DNA of 64,000 nucleotides from an uncultured Prevotella sp. (GTDB lineage Bacteria; Bacteroidota; Bacteroidia; Bacteroidales; Bacteroidaceae): contig CAMUYR010000004.1 in the NCBI GenBank assembly GCA_947164965.1, positions 151,965-215,964 on the forward strand. Direction: 5' to 3'. Shown in pieces: positions 9,163 through 18,176 of the stretch. Position 1 is the first letter of the stretch. Each line of letters starts with the position of its first letter. Position numbers and translations under genes: made by a program. The notes below the pieces were generated by a model. The model did no database searches. It saw nothing but the letters and a program-made list of their open reading frames with translations, and was not told where the DNA came from.

Positions 9163-9229
9163 ATCTGCCATAACCCGACAAACCCTTTGTACAAAGGCGA
9201 TTCAGAAGGCCGATGGCAGTATGGCAGAT
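9145..9229. repeat. Inverted repeats between the array and the terminator
   Basis: ATCTGCCATA occurs twice directly (9145 and 9163) and once inverted (TATGGCAGAT at 9220-9229). The perfect palindrome CTTTGTACAAAG lies between at 9185-9196. No ORF is seen. Confidence 0.6.
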
Positions 9230-9273
9230 AATTCGCAAAAATAAAATTTTTCAGCAAGTGCCGCTTATCAATC

Positions 9274-9340
9274 AATAACCCAAGGTTATTTTCCAATAAG
9301 GGACCCTTATTCAGCAATAACCTTGGGTTATTTTTTAATT
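9274..9340. terminator. Triple-palindrome bidirectional terminator
   Basis: Three 17-bp units lie 21 bp apart: AATAACCCAAGGTTATT (9274), AATAAGGGACCCTTATT (9295, itself palindromic) and AATAACCTTGGGTTATT (9316). The first and third are exact reverse complements, so a long stem can form; T6 follows on the plus strand. It separates convergent genes. Confidence 0.75.
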
Positions 9341-11402
9341 ATTGAACTGCTTTAGCCTCAGCTTTAGCAGCTTTTTTGGCTGCACGCTTTTCCTCCTTTA
9401 GCCGTTTGCGCTCTTCCTTTTCTGCTTGCTTAGCAGCTTTCCTTTCTGCTTTTTCTGCTTGCTTGGCAGCTTTCTTCTCCTCCTTTTCTGCACGCTTGGC
9501 GGCTTTCTTTTCTTCCTTTTCAGCTCGTTTTTCTTCTGATAGTTTATGGAAGCGGATGCCTGGCTTGATCTTGGTCTTTTGCATCTCGTTGGTATTGGTG
9601 AAGGAGAAACTGCAGAGCAGATCGACACGACTGCCCTTCATAGTGATTTTGCCATCAGCGATAGCACCATCACTCTGTATATTTGCCACGATATTGCGCA
9701 CTTTGATCTTCTTATACTTGGCCTCGTAGACCTCTGCATCCACCTGTCCGATAGGCAACTTGCCGCCCTTCTGCTGGCGCATCTTGGCAGTACGAGGTTT
9801 GGAGATATCGAAGCGGAAGTCGGCCTTACAGGCTATCTTGCCAATATCGGGCATTGCCATCGCCTTACCCAGCATGAATGAGTCGGAACGGGCAGTACCA
9901 TAGACGTATTTATTGAGTTCGTCGAGTGAGAAATTGAAATTGATACGTCCTGCTTCCGTGCTAAGCAGTCCTTGGAATGTTTCCTTCTTCCATAGTACGC
10001 TGAAGTCGCCCGTATAGTGGATGGTGCCCAGATTATGCAGCTGTTTCATCATGAATTTCTTCACGGGGAACTGGCTGATGATGCGCTCCTTGATGCCTCC
10101 CTTAGCAGTCATCTTGCCAACGCGGAAGTGGACATTCAACTGATGCTTGTCTTTCAAGCCTGTGATGCTGCCATTGGCATTGACAGAGAGCTTTTTATCC
10201 AACGTACTCACGCTGACATTCTGAAACTTCAACAGTTCGGCATTGCCACTGAAATCGACACGCAACGACAAGGGTATTGAGAAATTGGAAAGCACGGGGG
10301 CAAACGGACGGGCTATATCCTTCAGAATGACGCGTCCCGTGATTGGCGATGTGGAGAATTCAAGAGGACGCTCCAGCTTCTTGTTAGGCAACTGGACGGT
10401 GGCATGATCAAACTTCAACGCTGTATTGGGCAGTTTGATGTCGACATTGCAAAGATGAGCAACACCCTTAGCTACCAACACTTTCGTCGTCAGAGACTTG
10501 AGCATCAGTCCTGACCCCTTGTCAAGTGCAGTACACTGGGTAATCGTAGCGACGATGCTGTCGCCCTTAATGCTGTTAATATCGGCCTTGAGCGACGCCT
10601 CAATATCGAAATGGCCAGCATCGAAAGCACCCCGTTTAGGCTTGCCCACGTTTTTTCGAGGCTTGTGATTGTCTGTGACAAAGTGTATGTTGTCAATCTC
10701 AGCCTGATGTTGAGCACCATCATTCGTCAACATCAAGCTGCCAATCGTCAGACGATTGTCGACATCACCCTTCTTGGTATGGCTCACCCACGAGCGCTCC
10801 AAGTCAGAGATGATGGCAGTATGCATGTCGCTACCTTTATTCTTATACAACAGGCTTTGCAGCTTATAAGCCTGGTCGTTATAGATGACATCAATATTGC
10901 TCGCAGAGAGTTTGCTGAGATTGAGCTGCAGCTTTTTCTTTTTTTTCAGGCTGTCAGCTGGTTGTTGGCTAGCTGATGGCACAGAGTCCTTCTTGAAAGC
11001 ATCGATGATAAACTGGTAATTGGCAGCAGAATCGCGTCTGGGCTTATAGAGCTGTGCCCTGACACCGTCAATCGAGGCATTAGTAATACGAATCTCGTTG
11101 CGAAGTAATGGCAACAGCTTCACATCGACAGACAGACGGTCGAGCTGAAACATCTTGCGATGCTGCAGGTCTTCAACATCCAAACCATAGAGGTTGACAG
11201 CCTGCGAGAAAAGACCAATGCTGACGCTGTCGATCTGGACGCTTGTCTGCAACTTATCAGACAGCAGGCGGGTGGCATAACGAAGCAGCTTATTTTGAAA
11301 GGCATCCGTATTCAAAAGGAATACTGTGCCTGCTACTAGTGCTACGCAGAAGGCAATGAGTCCTCCCAGCACTTTCAGAATTACTGATTTGCCTTTTACC
11401 AT
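9339..11402 (-). CDS. AsmA-like envelope protein with Lys/Ala-rich tail
   Basis: The 687-residue protein has one N-terminal membrane anchor (residues ~7-30) and then a long periplasmic beta-rich region resembling the AsmA/TamB N-terminal pattern (QTSVQIDSVSIGLFSQAVNLYGLDVEDL). AsmA-like proteins are thought to act in lipid transport or outer-membrane homeostasis. Residues ~619-687 are a very charged, Ala/Lys/Glu-rich, probably helical tail built from near repeats (EKKAAKRAEKEEKKAAKQ). A peptide near residue 145 (SASQQPADS) resembles a repeat-derived segment also seen in waaA. It lies 8 bp after waaA. Confidence 0.65.
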   Translation of the reverse strand: MVKGKSVILKVLGGLIAFCVALVAGTVFLLNTDAFQNKLLRYATRLLSDKLQTSVQIDSVSIGLFSQAVNLYGLDVEDLQHRKMFQLDRLSVDVKLLPLLRNEIRITNASIDGVRAQLYKPRRDSAANYQFIIDAFKKDSVPSASQQPADSLKKKKKLQLNLSKLSASNIDVIYNDQAYKLQSLLYKNKGSDMHTAIISDLERSWVSHTKKGDVDNRLTIGSLMLTNDGAQHQAEIDNIHFVTDNHKPRKNVGKPKRGAFDAGHFDIEASLKADINSIKGDSIVATITQCTALDKGSGLMLKSLTTKVLVAKGVAHLCNVDIKLPNTALKFDHATVQLPNKKLERPLEFSTSPITGRVILKDIARPFAPVLSNFSIPLSLRVDFSGNAELLKFQNVSVSTLDKKLSVNANGSITGLKDKHQLNVHFRVGKMTAKGGIKERIISQFPVKKFMMKQLHNLGTIHYTGDFSVLWKKETFQGLLSTEAGRINFNFSLDELNKYVYGTARSDSFMLGKAMAMPDIGKIACKADFRFDISKPRTAKMRQQKGGKLPIGQVDAEVYEAKYKKIKVRNIVANIQSDGAIADGKITMKGSRVDLLCSFSFTNTNEMQKTKIKPGIRFHKLSEEKRAEKEEKKAAKRAEKEEKKAAKQAEKAERKAAKQAEKEERKRLKEEKRAAKKAAKAEAKAVQ

Positions 11403-11410
11403 TTCGCCAA

Positions 11411-12685
11411 TTATAATTCAACGTCAGAAAGAATCTTTTGAGTAGCTCCCGTCATCTGCTCAACAAAGTGGCCAGACTGGCGACCAGCCTCCTTCATCGT
11501 TGCAGGATCGCTAATGAAGCGCTGCATGATACGCTGGAAATCATCAGCAGTATGGATTTCCTGTCCACCGCCACAAGCCTTCAAGCCCTGGGCTTCCTGG
11601 AATCGCTCGTTGTTGGGACCAAAGATAACAGGCACATCCCAGACAGCAGCCTCCAACGTGTTATGGATGCCCACGCCAAAGCCTCCACCCACATAGGTGA
11701 CATCGGCATAATGATAGATGCTGGACAAAAGGCCGAAGCAGTCGATGATCAAAGCCTCACCCCCTTCCCCTCTCCAAAGGGCGAGGGGAGTAGTATCTCC
11801 CTGGGCTGCAATTTTAGTATAACGGGCATGACTAAAGCCAATCGCATCAAGTTGTTTCTCAATCTGCTGCAGATGTTCCTCGCCAATGACGTGGGGAGCA
11901 ATGATGAGTTTCCAATCCTTATGTTCATTGAAGAAAGGAATGAATATCTCTTCATCGGGCTGCCACGAAGAGCCTGCAATAAATACATTGGGCTGTTGGC
12001 TATCAGCTGTTGGCTTTTGGCAGAATGCCTCGACAATAGGCAGTTGCTTGGCAGCAGCCTTAATCTGCAGCACACGATCGAAACGGGTGTCGCCTACAAC
12101 GGTGACATCTGTAATACCTATCGTAGCCAGCAGTTCGCGGCTCACCTCGTTCTGTACATAAAAACGCGTAAAACACTTCAGCACATGGCCATACTGGCGA
12201 CCGTACCAACGGAAGAAAATCTGTCCAGGACGGAAAATGCTGCTGACACTATAGACAGGCACGCCACGATGACTCAGAATATGCAGATGGTTGTACCAGA
12301 ATTCGTACTTGATGAAAAAGGCCATCACAGGACGGATGGTACGTAGGAAGCGACGGGCATTGGTTATCGTATCGAGGGGCAGATAACAGATAATGTCGGC
12401 ACCTTCGTAGTTCTTGCGCACCTCATAGCCAGAAGGCGAGAAAAAGGTGAGCAGAATCTTGTATTCAGGATGATCGCGACGCAGCTGTTCCATCAGTGGG
12501 CGTCCCTGCTCAAACTCACCCAGCGAGGCGGCATGGAACCATACATACTTGGCATTGGGGTCAACCTTCTCCTTCAGGATGCGGATAGCCTCACGCTCGC
12601 CACGCCACATCTTGCGAACCTTCTCGTTGAAAAGGCTTGCGATGATGACGCCTAGCTGGTAGAGATAGATAATTAAATTATACAT
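11411..12685 (-). CDS. waaA: 3-deoxy-D-manno-octulosonic acid (Kdo) transferase
   Basis: The 424-residue GT30 glycosyltransferase adds Kdo from CMP-Kdo to lipid A precursors at the inner membrane. Visible are an N-terminal hydrophobic anchor, the catalytic-base motif HAASLGEFEQGRP (Glu near residue 56), LTFFSPSGYE, the long KYEFWYN segment, and the donor-site region YVGGGFGVGIHNTLEAA near 335-351. Two stretches look like repeat-derived in-frame inserts: PTADSQQPN (~215-224) and TPLALWRGEGGEA (~297-309), the latter coded by a GC-rich palindrome. The gene follows gltX by 27 bp. Activity should be kept since the motifs are intact. Confidence 0.93.
   Translation of the reverse strand: MYNLIIYLYQLGVIIASLFNEKVRKMWRGEREAIRILKEKVDPNAKYVWFHAASLGEFEQGRPLMEQLRRDHPEYKILLTFFSPSGYEVRKNYEGADIICYLPLDTITNARRFLRTIRPVMAFFIKYEFWYNHLHILSHRGVPVYSVSSIFRPGQIFFRWYGRQYGHVLKCFTRFYVQNEVSRELLATIGITDVTVVGDTRFDRVLQIKAAAKQLPIVEAFCQKPTADSQQPNVFIAGSSWQPDEEIFIPFFNEHKDWKLIIAPHVIGEEHLQQIEKQLDAIGFSHARYTKIAAQGDTTPLALWRGEGGEALIIDCFGLLSSIYHYADVTYVGGGFGVGIHNTLEAAVWDVPVIFGPNNERFQEAQGLKACGGGQEIHTADDFQRIMQRFISDPATMKEAGRQSGHFVEQMTGATQKILSDVEL
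11755..11795. repeat. GC-rich palindromic element inside waaA
   Basis: CCCCTCTCC-aaa-GGGCGAGGGG forms a hairpin within the coding sequence. It encodes TPLALWRGEGGE on the minus strand and LTPFPSPKGEG on the plus strand, peptides I recognise as translations of a dispersed bacterial palindromic repeat. The frame is kept. Confidence 0.65.
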
Positions 12686-12690
12686 TCATT

Positions 12691-12725
12691 ATTCCGTTAT
12701 ACCGAAAATACGTTATTCCGACAAT
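12691..12725. repeat. ATTCCGTTATACCG repeat, copy 1 (at gltX stop)
   Basis: This 35-bp element begins ATTCCGTTATACCG and ends CGTTATTCCG. It includes the last codons and stop of gltX. A related copy is at 18144-18174, overlapping the priA stop. Confidence 0.6.
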
Positions 12726-14233
12726 ACTTCAATGGCTCGCTTCATACGACGGATTGTCTCCTCCTTGCCGAGGAAGGCAGAGATGTCAAACATACCAGGG
12801 CCCTTGCCCTCGCCTACTAGCGTCAGTCGCCAAGCATTCATAATGTTGCCCAGCTTATATTCCTTCTGCTCAATCCAGGCGTGAACGATTTGCTCCTGAT
12901 TCTCCAACGAGAAGTCGTCGATACCTTCCAACACGCTGATAAGCTCCGTCAGCTGTTGTGCAGAATCCTCCTTCCAGCGCTTCTTGACCGTCTTCTCATC
13001 GTATTCCGTAGGAGCCACGAAGAAGAACGAACATAAGGACCACAGCTCCTTGACAAACGATACACGATCCTTCATCATAGCCGTTACAGCTGTGACACGC
13101 TCCAGCGTTTCCTCAGGACAATGTTCCTTCACAATGGGGAAGAACAACTGAGCAATCTCCTCAGCCGACTTCATTAGGATATACTCGTGGTTAAACCAGA
13201 TACCCTTGTCGTAGGCGAACTTAGCACCAGCCTTCGAACACTTGGTAATATCGAAAAGGGGCACCAGTTCGTCCAATGAGAAGATTTCCTGTTCCGTACC
13301 AGGATTCCAACCCAGCAGGGCGAGGAAGTTGATAACGGCCTCGGGGAAGTAGCCATCCTCACGATAGCCACGGGAAGTCTCGCCAGTCTTGGGGTCTTTC
13401 CACTCCAATGGGAACACAGGGAATCCCAGTCTGTCACCATCACGCTTTGAGAGCTTACCTTTTCCGTCAGGCTTCAGCAACAAGGGGAGATGAGCGAAAC
13501 GGGGCATCGTGTCCTGCCAGCCGAAAGCCTCATACAACATGACATGCAGAGGGGCTGAAGGCAACCACTCCTCACCACGAATCACGTGGGTGATCTCCAT
13601 CAGATGGTCGTCCACAATATTCGCCAAATGGTAGGTAGGCAGTTCGTCGGCACTCTTATACAACACCTTATCGTCACAGATATCGCTCTTCACACGCACT
13701 TCGCCACGAATCAGGTCGTCGACCAGGATTTCCTTGCCTGGCTCAATCATAAAGCGAACCACATATTGGTTGCCTTCGCTGATCAAGCGATCTACCTCTT
13801 CCTGAGACATTGTCAGCGAATTACGCATCTGGCCACGCGTGTGGCAGTCGTACTGGAAATTCTGGATTTCAGCACGTTTAGCCTCCAACTCTTGTGGTGT
13901 ATCGAAAGCAATGTAAGCCTTACCGTTGTCGAGCAGCTGCTTGACATATTTCTTATAGATGTCGCGACGTTCACTCTGGCGATAAGGACCCTTGTCGCCA
14001 CCAAACGAGACTCCCTCGTCAAATTGAATGCCCAACCACTTGAAACTTTCTATGATATACTCCTCGGCACCAGGTACAAAACGGGTAGAGTCAGTATCCT
14101 CAATACGGAACACCAAATCACCGCCATGCTGGCGAGCAAACAGATAATTATACAATGCTGTACGCACACCTCCGATGTGCAAAGCTCCCGTAGGACTTGG
14201 TGCAAAACGCACCCTAACTTTTCTTTCTGCCAT
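12713..14233 (-). CDS. gltX: Glutamyl-tRNA synthetase
   Basis: The 506-residue class I aminoacyl-tRNA synthetase charges tRNA-Glu. The HIGH equivalent is HIGG (residues 19-22) in [19 protein letters not shown]. The KMSKS equivalent is KLSKRDGD (near 257-264). The C-terminal helical anticodon-binding region is complete. Bacteroidetes keep one GluRS; whether it also charges tRNA-Gln cannot be read. It leads the gltX-waaA-AsmA-like unit. The last two residues and the stop are provided by a dispersed repeat. Confidence 0.96.
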   Translation of the reverse strand: MAERKVRVRFAPSPTGALHIGGVRTALYNYLFARQHGGDLVFRIEDTDSTRFVPGAEEYIIESFKWLGIQFDEGVSFGGDKGPYRQSERRDIYKKYVKQLLDNGKAYIAFDTPQELEAKRAEIQNFQYDCHTRGQMRNSLTMSQEEVDRLISEGNQYVVRFMIEPGKEILVDDLIRGEVRVKSDICDDKVLYKSADELPTYHLANIVDDHLMEITHVIRGEEWLPSAPLHVMLYEAFGWQDTMPRFAHLPLLLKPDGKGKLSKRDGDRLGFPVFPLEWKDPKTGETSRGYREDGYFPEAVINFLALLGWNPGTEQEIFSLDELVPLFDITKCSKAGAKFAYDKGIWFNHEYILMKSAEEIAQLFFPIVKEHCPEETLERVTAVTAMMKDRVSFVKELWSLCSFFFVAPTEYDEKTVKKRWKEDSAQQLTELISVLEGIDDFSLENQEQIVHAWIEQKEYKLGNIMNAWRLTLVGEGKGPGMFDISAFLGKEETIRRMKRAIEVLSE

Positions 14234-14265
14234 GCAATAAATGGTCTATTTTTCAATAATTTGTG

Positions 14266-14273
14266 CAAAAGTA
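14266..14273 (-). promoter_or_regulatory. -7 box for gltX operon
   Basis: TACTTTTG on the minus strand, 33 bp before the gltX ATG, matches TAnnTTTG. Confidence 0.65.
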
Positions 14274-14306
14274 CGCATTTTTTTTGAGAATTAGGCTTTT
14301 TTTTCG

Positions 14307-14314
14307 TATTTTCG
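14307..14314 (+). promoter_or_regulatory. Weak -7 box for pgpH-like gene
   Basis: TATTTTCG differs from TAnnTTTG at one base. It lies 36 bp before the ATG at 14350, in the divergent region shared with gltX. Confidence 0.4.
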
Positions 14315-14349
14315 CACGGTAAAAGTGAAATAGATAGAAAAATCAGCTT

Positions 14350-16401
14350 ATGAATAGTCCAATTTTAAAAGATAACATTCTGTTACGAGACATTCTGATT
14401 CGCTCAGCGATGGTGATTGTTACGGTTTTTATCGCCGTATGGTCAATGCCACATGACAGTAGCACCTTTTTCCACGCCGAACAAGGAAAGCCTTGGAAGT
14501 ATGCTGAATTTACCGCTCCATACGATTTTCCTATTTATAAGTCGGATGCTGCCATTCAGGCTGAGCGTGACAGTCTGTTAAAACTCTATGAGCCTTATTA
14601 CAAATATAATAAGGAGAAAGAGACGCAGATGGTACGCAAATTCATTACAGACTATGCACAAGGCATACCTGGTGTTCCTGGCGAATTTATCTTTATCATT
14701 TCCAACCGTCTGCACAGCCTCTATCAGCAGGGCATTATGGAACAGAAAGAGTATGCGGAACTTCGCAAAGACACCGCACAGATGCTTCGTGTCGTGAATG
14801 GCAAAGAGGCTTCTAATGTCTCTATTCTAGAAGTCTATTCACCAAAAACAGCCTACGAACAGTTGTTCATCGACGACCAGCTGGCTCCCCACCGCAGCGT
14901 TTTGCAGAAATGTAATCTCAACGACTATATCACACCTAACCTCATCTTCGACCGTGTGCGTAGTGAGACCAGCAAGAACGAACTGTTGTCAGGCATTGCA
15001 CTAGCCAGCGGTGTCGTACAAAAGGGACAGAAAATCGTGGATCGCGGAGAAATAGTGACGGACAAGACCTACCGCATCATTGAGTCGTACTTGAAAGAAA
15101 ATGAAAGACGCAGCGAGGACGTCACACAAAACCAAATATCACTATTGGGACAGATTCTCTATGTGACCATTCTCATGATTTGCTTCACACTCTATCTGAG
15201 CCTCTATCGCAAAGACTACTTTGAGAAACCGCGAAGCATCACGATGCTCTATGCCTTTATCGTCTTCTTTGTACTGCTAACAGCCCTCTTTATCCGCAAT
15301 ACCTTTATCCATATCTACATACTGCCATACGCCATCGTACCTATCTTCATCCGTGTATTCATGGATTCGCGTACGGCTTTTATGACTCATAGCACCATGG
15401 TGCTCATCTGTGCCATCATGTTACAGCATCCCTTTGAATTTGTGGTTGTAGAGATAGTGGCAGGTTTGGTAGCCATCAATTCCCTGCGTGAACTGACAGC
15501 CCGTTCACAGCTCTTCAAAACAGCTATCATTGTTACGTTAGCTGCCATTGGTGTCAACCTGGCCTTCGACTGGATGCATACTGATGCCTTGACCCATATT
15601 GAATTGTCCACTTACAACTACCTGATAGTCAATGGCATTGGATTGCTCTTCGCCTATCCATTGCTTTACCTCATTGAAAAGACATTCGGGTTCACCAGCG
15701 ACATTACACTCATCGAGCTATCGAATACTAACAACGAGTTGCTTCGTCGCATGAGTGAGGTGGCTCCAGGCACCTTCAACCATTCTATTCAAGTGGCTAA
15801 TCTGGCTGGCGAAATAGCCAATAAGATTGGCGCAGAGGCACAATTGGTCAGAACAGGAGCACTCTATCATGACATCGGAAAACTTGCTAATCCTATATAT
15901 TATACTGAAAATCAATCTGGTGTGAATCCTCACGAAATGCTTTCTGACATTGACAGCGCACAGATTATTATCAGTCATGTAACAGAAGGACTGAAGATGG
16001 CCGACAAGTATAACCTTCCTAAAGTGATCCGTGACTTCATATCCACCCATCATGGAATAGGTAAAGCCAAGTTCTTCTATATCCGTTACCATAACGAACA
16101 TCCCGATGAGCCAGTAGATGACTTGTTGTTTACTTATCCTGGACCTAATCCATTCACCCGTGAGCAGGCCTGTCTGATGATGGCTGATACGGTAGAGGCA
16201 GCATCACGTTCGCTTTCTGATTATACAGAACAGTCTATACGAGGATTGGTAGAACGGCTGATTGACGCCCAGGTGGCCGAAGGTTACTTCCGCGAGTGTC
16301 CTATTACTTTCCGTGATATCCAGTATGCCAAGACCGTGCTTATTGAGAAACTGAAGACTATCTATCACACACGCATCAGTTATCCTTCAGAAAAGAAGTA
16401 A
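14350..16401 (+). CDS. pgpH: 7TM-HD phosphodiesterase, PgpH-like (c-di-AMP hydrolase)
   Basis: The 683-residue protein has the 7TMR-HD layout: one N-terminal membrane helix (~20-38), an extracytoplasmic 7TMR-HDED domain (~45-270), seven membrane segments (~275-460) and a cytoplasmic HD domain. HD-domain residues are visible: FNHSIQVANLAG, LYHDIGKL (HD near 505-506), IISHV and STHHG. PgpH enzymes hydrolyse cyclic di-AMP, which controls potassium and cell-wall homeostasis. It is alone between its promoter and a strong terminator. Confidence 0.88.
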   Translation: MNSPILKDNILLRDILIRSAMVIVTVFIAVWSMPHDSSTFFHAEQGKPWKYAEFTAPYDFPIYKSDAAIQAERDSLLKLYEPYYKYNKEKETQMVRKFITDYAQGIPGVPGEFIFIISNRLHSLYQQGIMEQKEYAELRKDTAQMLRVVNGKEASNVSILEVYSPKTAYEQLFIDDQLAPHRSVLQKCNLNDYITPNLIFDRVRSETSKNELLSGIALASGVVQKGQKIVDRGEIVTDKTYRIIESYLKENERRSEDVTQNQISLLGQILYVTILMICFTLYLSLYRKDYFEKPRSITMLYAFIVFFVLLTALFIRNTFIHIYILPYAIVPIFIRVFMDSRTAFMTHSTMVLICAIMLQHPFEFVVVEIVAGLVAINSLRELTARSQLFKTAIIVTLAAIGVNLAFDWMHTDALTHIELSTYNYLIVNGIGLLFAYPLLYLIEKTFGFTSDITLIELSNTNNELLRRMSEVAPGTFNHSIQVANLAGEIANKIGAEAQLVRTGALYHDIGKLANPIYYTENQSGVNPHEMLSDIDSAQIIISHVTEGLKMADKYNLPKVIRDFISTHHGIGKAKFFYIRYHNEHPDEPVDDLLFTYPGPNPFTREQACLMMADTVEAASRSLSDYTEQSIRGLVERLIDAQVAEGYFRECPITFRDIQYAKTVLIEKLKTIYHTRISYPSEKK

Positions 16402-16441
16402 AGCAAGGGCGTTTTTAACACTGTCTGCGCACACAAAAACA

Positions 16442-16483
16442 TGCACACTTTAGCACATTTGTGCAGAAAGTGTGCACTTTTTA
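16442..16483 (+). terminator. Intrinsic terminator after pgpH-like gene
   Basis: TGCACACTTT (16442-16451) pairs perfectly with AAAGTGTGCA (16467-16476), with a short inner stem, then CTTTTTA. Confidence 0.85.
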
Positions 16484-16537
16484 GTTAATAAGTCTTAATT
16501 CCCATTGCACTTCTATCGCCGTTTTGTGCAATAACAT

Positions 16538-16545
16538 TACCTTTG
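16538..16545 (+). promoter_or_regulatory. -7 box for OmpP1-like gene
   Basis: TACCTTTG, with TTTTG about 20 bp upstream. The transcript would start near 16552, ruling out the upstream TTG start and supporting ATG 16578. Confidence 0.7.
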
Positions 16546-16577
16546 CAGCCGATTTTAGCAAAAGAAGTTTAAAAGAA

Positions 16578-18125
16578 ATGAAAAAGATTGTATTATCGCT
16601 GATTGTTTTCACGATGACTTCGGTGAACGCCCTGGCAGGCGGAATTCTCACCAACACTAACCAGAGTGTTTTATTTTTGAAAAATCCTGCCCGTGATGCC
16701 GCTATTGGTCTCGACGGTGTTTATTCCAACCCCGCTGGTGTGGCTTTCATGCCCGAAGGATTCCATTTGGCCATCAACTGGCAGTATGCTCATCAGACAC
16801 GTACCGTTACTTCTACCGATCAGATGTATTTGATGGGTAAGAAGAACGAAGGAAACATGACTAAGAAGTTTGAAGGTGTGGCTGATGCGCCCTTTATTCC
16901 TTCCTTGCAGGCTGCTTATAATAAAGGTAACTGGAGCTACCAGTTTAATTTCTCGATGCCTGGAGGTGGCGGTGCTTGCGAATTCGACAACGGACTCGGT
17001 TCTTTCGAACGTGCCGTGGGTAGCATTGCAGGTATGCTAAAACAGAACGGGTTCGACGTTCAGGGCTACGACATGGATGCTTATATGCGTGGTCGTCAAT
17101 ACTATTTTGGTTTCCAGGTTGGTGCTGCTTATAAGATTAATGAGCATTGGTCTGTATATGGCGGTTTGCGTGCCATCTATGGTGACGCATCTTATCGCGC
17201 TCGCTTAAGTCACATTTCTGTAGTTACATCTACAGGTGCTGTTGACTTTGGTGAATTCTTGGAAGGTCACATCAACGACATTAACCGTCAGATAGGTGCT
17301 GCGCAGACTCAGTTGCAGCTGGCTGCACAATCTGGAATGTATACAGCAGAACAACTGGCTGCATTGCAGGCTCAGGCTCAATCGCAACTGGCTGCTGCTG
17401 AGACAGGACTGCAGAGCCTTTACAAGCTCCATCGTTATGGTAACGGTGTAAACCTGCAGAGCACCCAAACTGGTTTCGGCTTTGCGCCCATCATTGGTGT
17501 CGATTACAAGATTGGCAACTTCAATTTCGCTGCCAAGTACGAATTCAACACTCAAATGAAGATGAAGAACCACTCTACATTGGAGGAGCCGCTGAAGATT
17601 GAAGGTCCAATGGCCAACTTCCCTGGTATTGCCAATATCAATAAGTTTGAAAACAATACCGACGTTAACGAGGACACACCTGCCATGCTGGCATTGGGTG
17701 CACAGTGGAGTCCATTCCCAGAACTGCACCTCAATGCAGGCTACCACCATTATTATGACAAGAACGCCAAATGGTATAACGACTCACAGGATCTGCTGAG
17801 CAGTGGTTCTGACGAATATCTGGGTGGTATAGAATGGGATGCCAGCGAGAAAGTTAACCTCTCATGTGGTTTCCAGATTACGCGCTACGGACTCACCGAC
17901 GATTATATGAACGACATGTCGTTTGTTGTCAACAGCTATAGCGTAGGTGCTGGTATCAGCTACAAAATTACTGATAAGGTCACGCTTTCAGCAGCTTATT
18001 TCCAGACCAACTATGGCAATTATGACAAGGTGGCAGCTCGCGATGCTGCAGGTAATGTTACCAAAGGCGATTCCTTCACTCGTACAAACCGCGTGTTAGG
18101 CTTAGGTTGCCAGATTGACTTTTAA
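16578..18125 (+). CDS. FadL/OmpP1-type outer-membrane beta-barrel protein
   Basis: The protein of about 515 residues starts at MKKIVLSLIVFTM with a signal peptide ending near ALAG. The mature N-terminus GGILTNTNQSVLFLKNPARDA and the motif VYSNPAG match the OmpP1/FadL family (FadL starts with a similar plug segment). Alternating beta strands end in an aromatic residue (QIDF). FadL proteins pass hydrophobic compounds across the outer membrane; the ligand here is unknown. Residues ~238-285 are an unusual Gln/Ala-rich helical insert (QTQLQLAAQSGMYTAEQLAA), probably an extracellular or periplasmic loop. Confidence 0.85.
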   Translation: MKKIVLSLIVFTMTSVNALAGGILTNTNQSVLFLKNPARDAAIGLDGVYSNPAGVAFMPEGFHLAINWQYAHQTRTVTSTDQMYLMGKKNEGNMTKKFEGVADAPFIPSLQAAYNKGNWSYQFNFSMPGGGGACEFDNGLGSFERAVGSIAGMLKQNGFDVQGYDMDAYMRGRQYYFGFQVGAAYKINEHWSVYGGLRAIYGDASYRARLSHISVVTSTGAVDFGEFLEGHINDINRQIGAAQTQLQLAAQSGMYTAEQLAALQAQAQSQLAAAETGLQSLYKLHRYGNGVNLQSTQTGFGFAPIIGVDYKIGNFNFAAKYEFNTQMKMKNHSTLEEPLKIEGPMANFPGIANINKFENNTDVNEDTPAMLALGAQWSPFPELHLNAGYHHYYDKNAKWYNDSQDLLSSGSDEYLGGIEWDASEKVNLSCGFQITRYGLTDDYMNDMSFVVNSYSVGAGISYKITDKVTLSAAYFQTNYGNYDKVAARDAAGNVTKGDSFTRTNRVLGLGCQIDF

Positions 18126-18131
18126 ATTATT

Positions 18132-18176
18132 CGGCATTCCGGCATTCCGTTATACCGGAATATCGTTATAACGGAT
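18132..18176. repeat. ATTCCGTTATACCG repeat, copy 2 (at priA stop)
   Basis: ATTCCGTTATACCGGAATA followed by TCGTTATAACGG (18144-18174), preceded by CGGCATTCCGG. It can fold into a hairpin between the convergent OmpP1 and priA genes and may act as a terminator. The priA stop lies in it. Confidence 0.6.

Noticed and set aside
11438..12346. 302-codon plus-strand ORF opposite waaA
   Set aside because: Shadow of waaA; its LTPFPSPKGEG segment is the translated palindrome.
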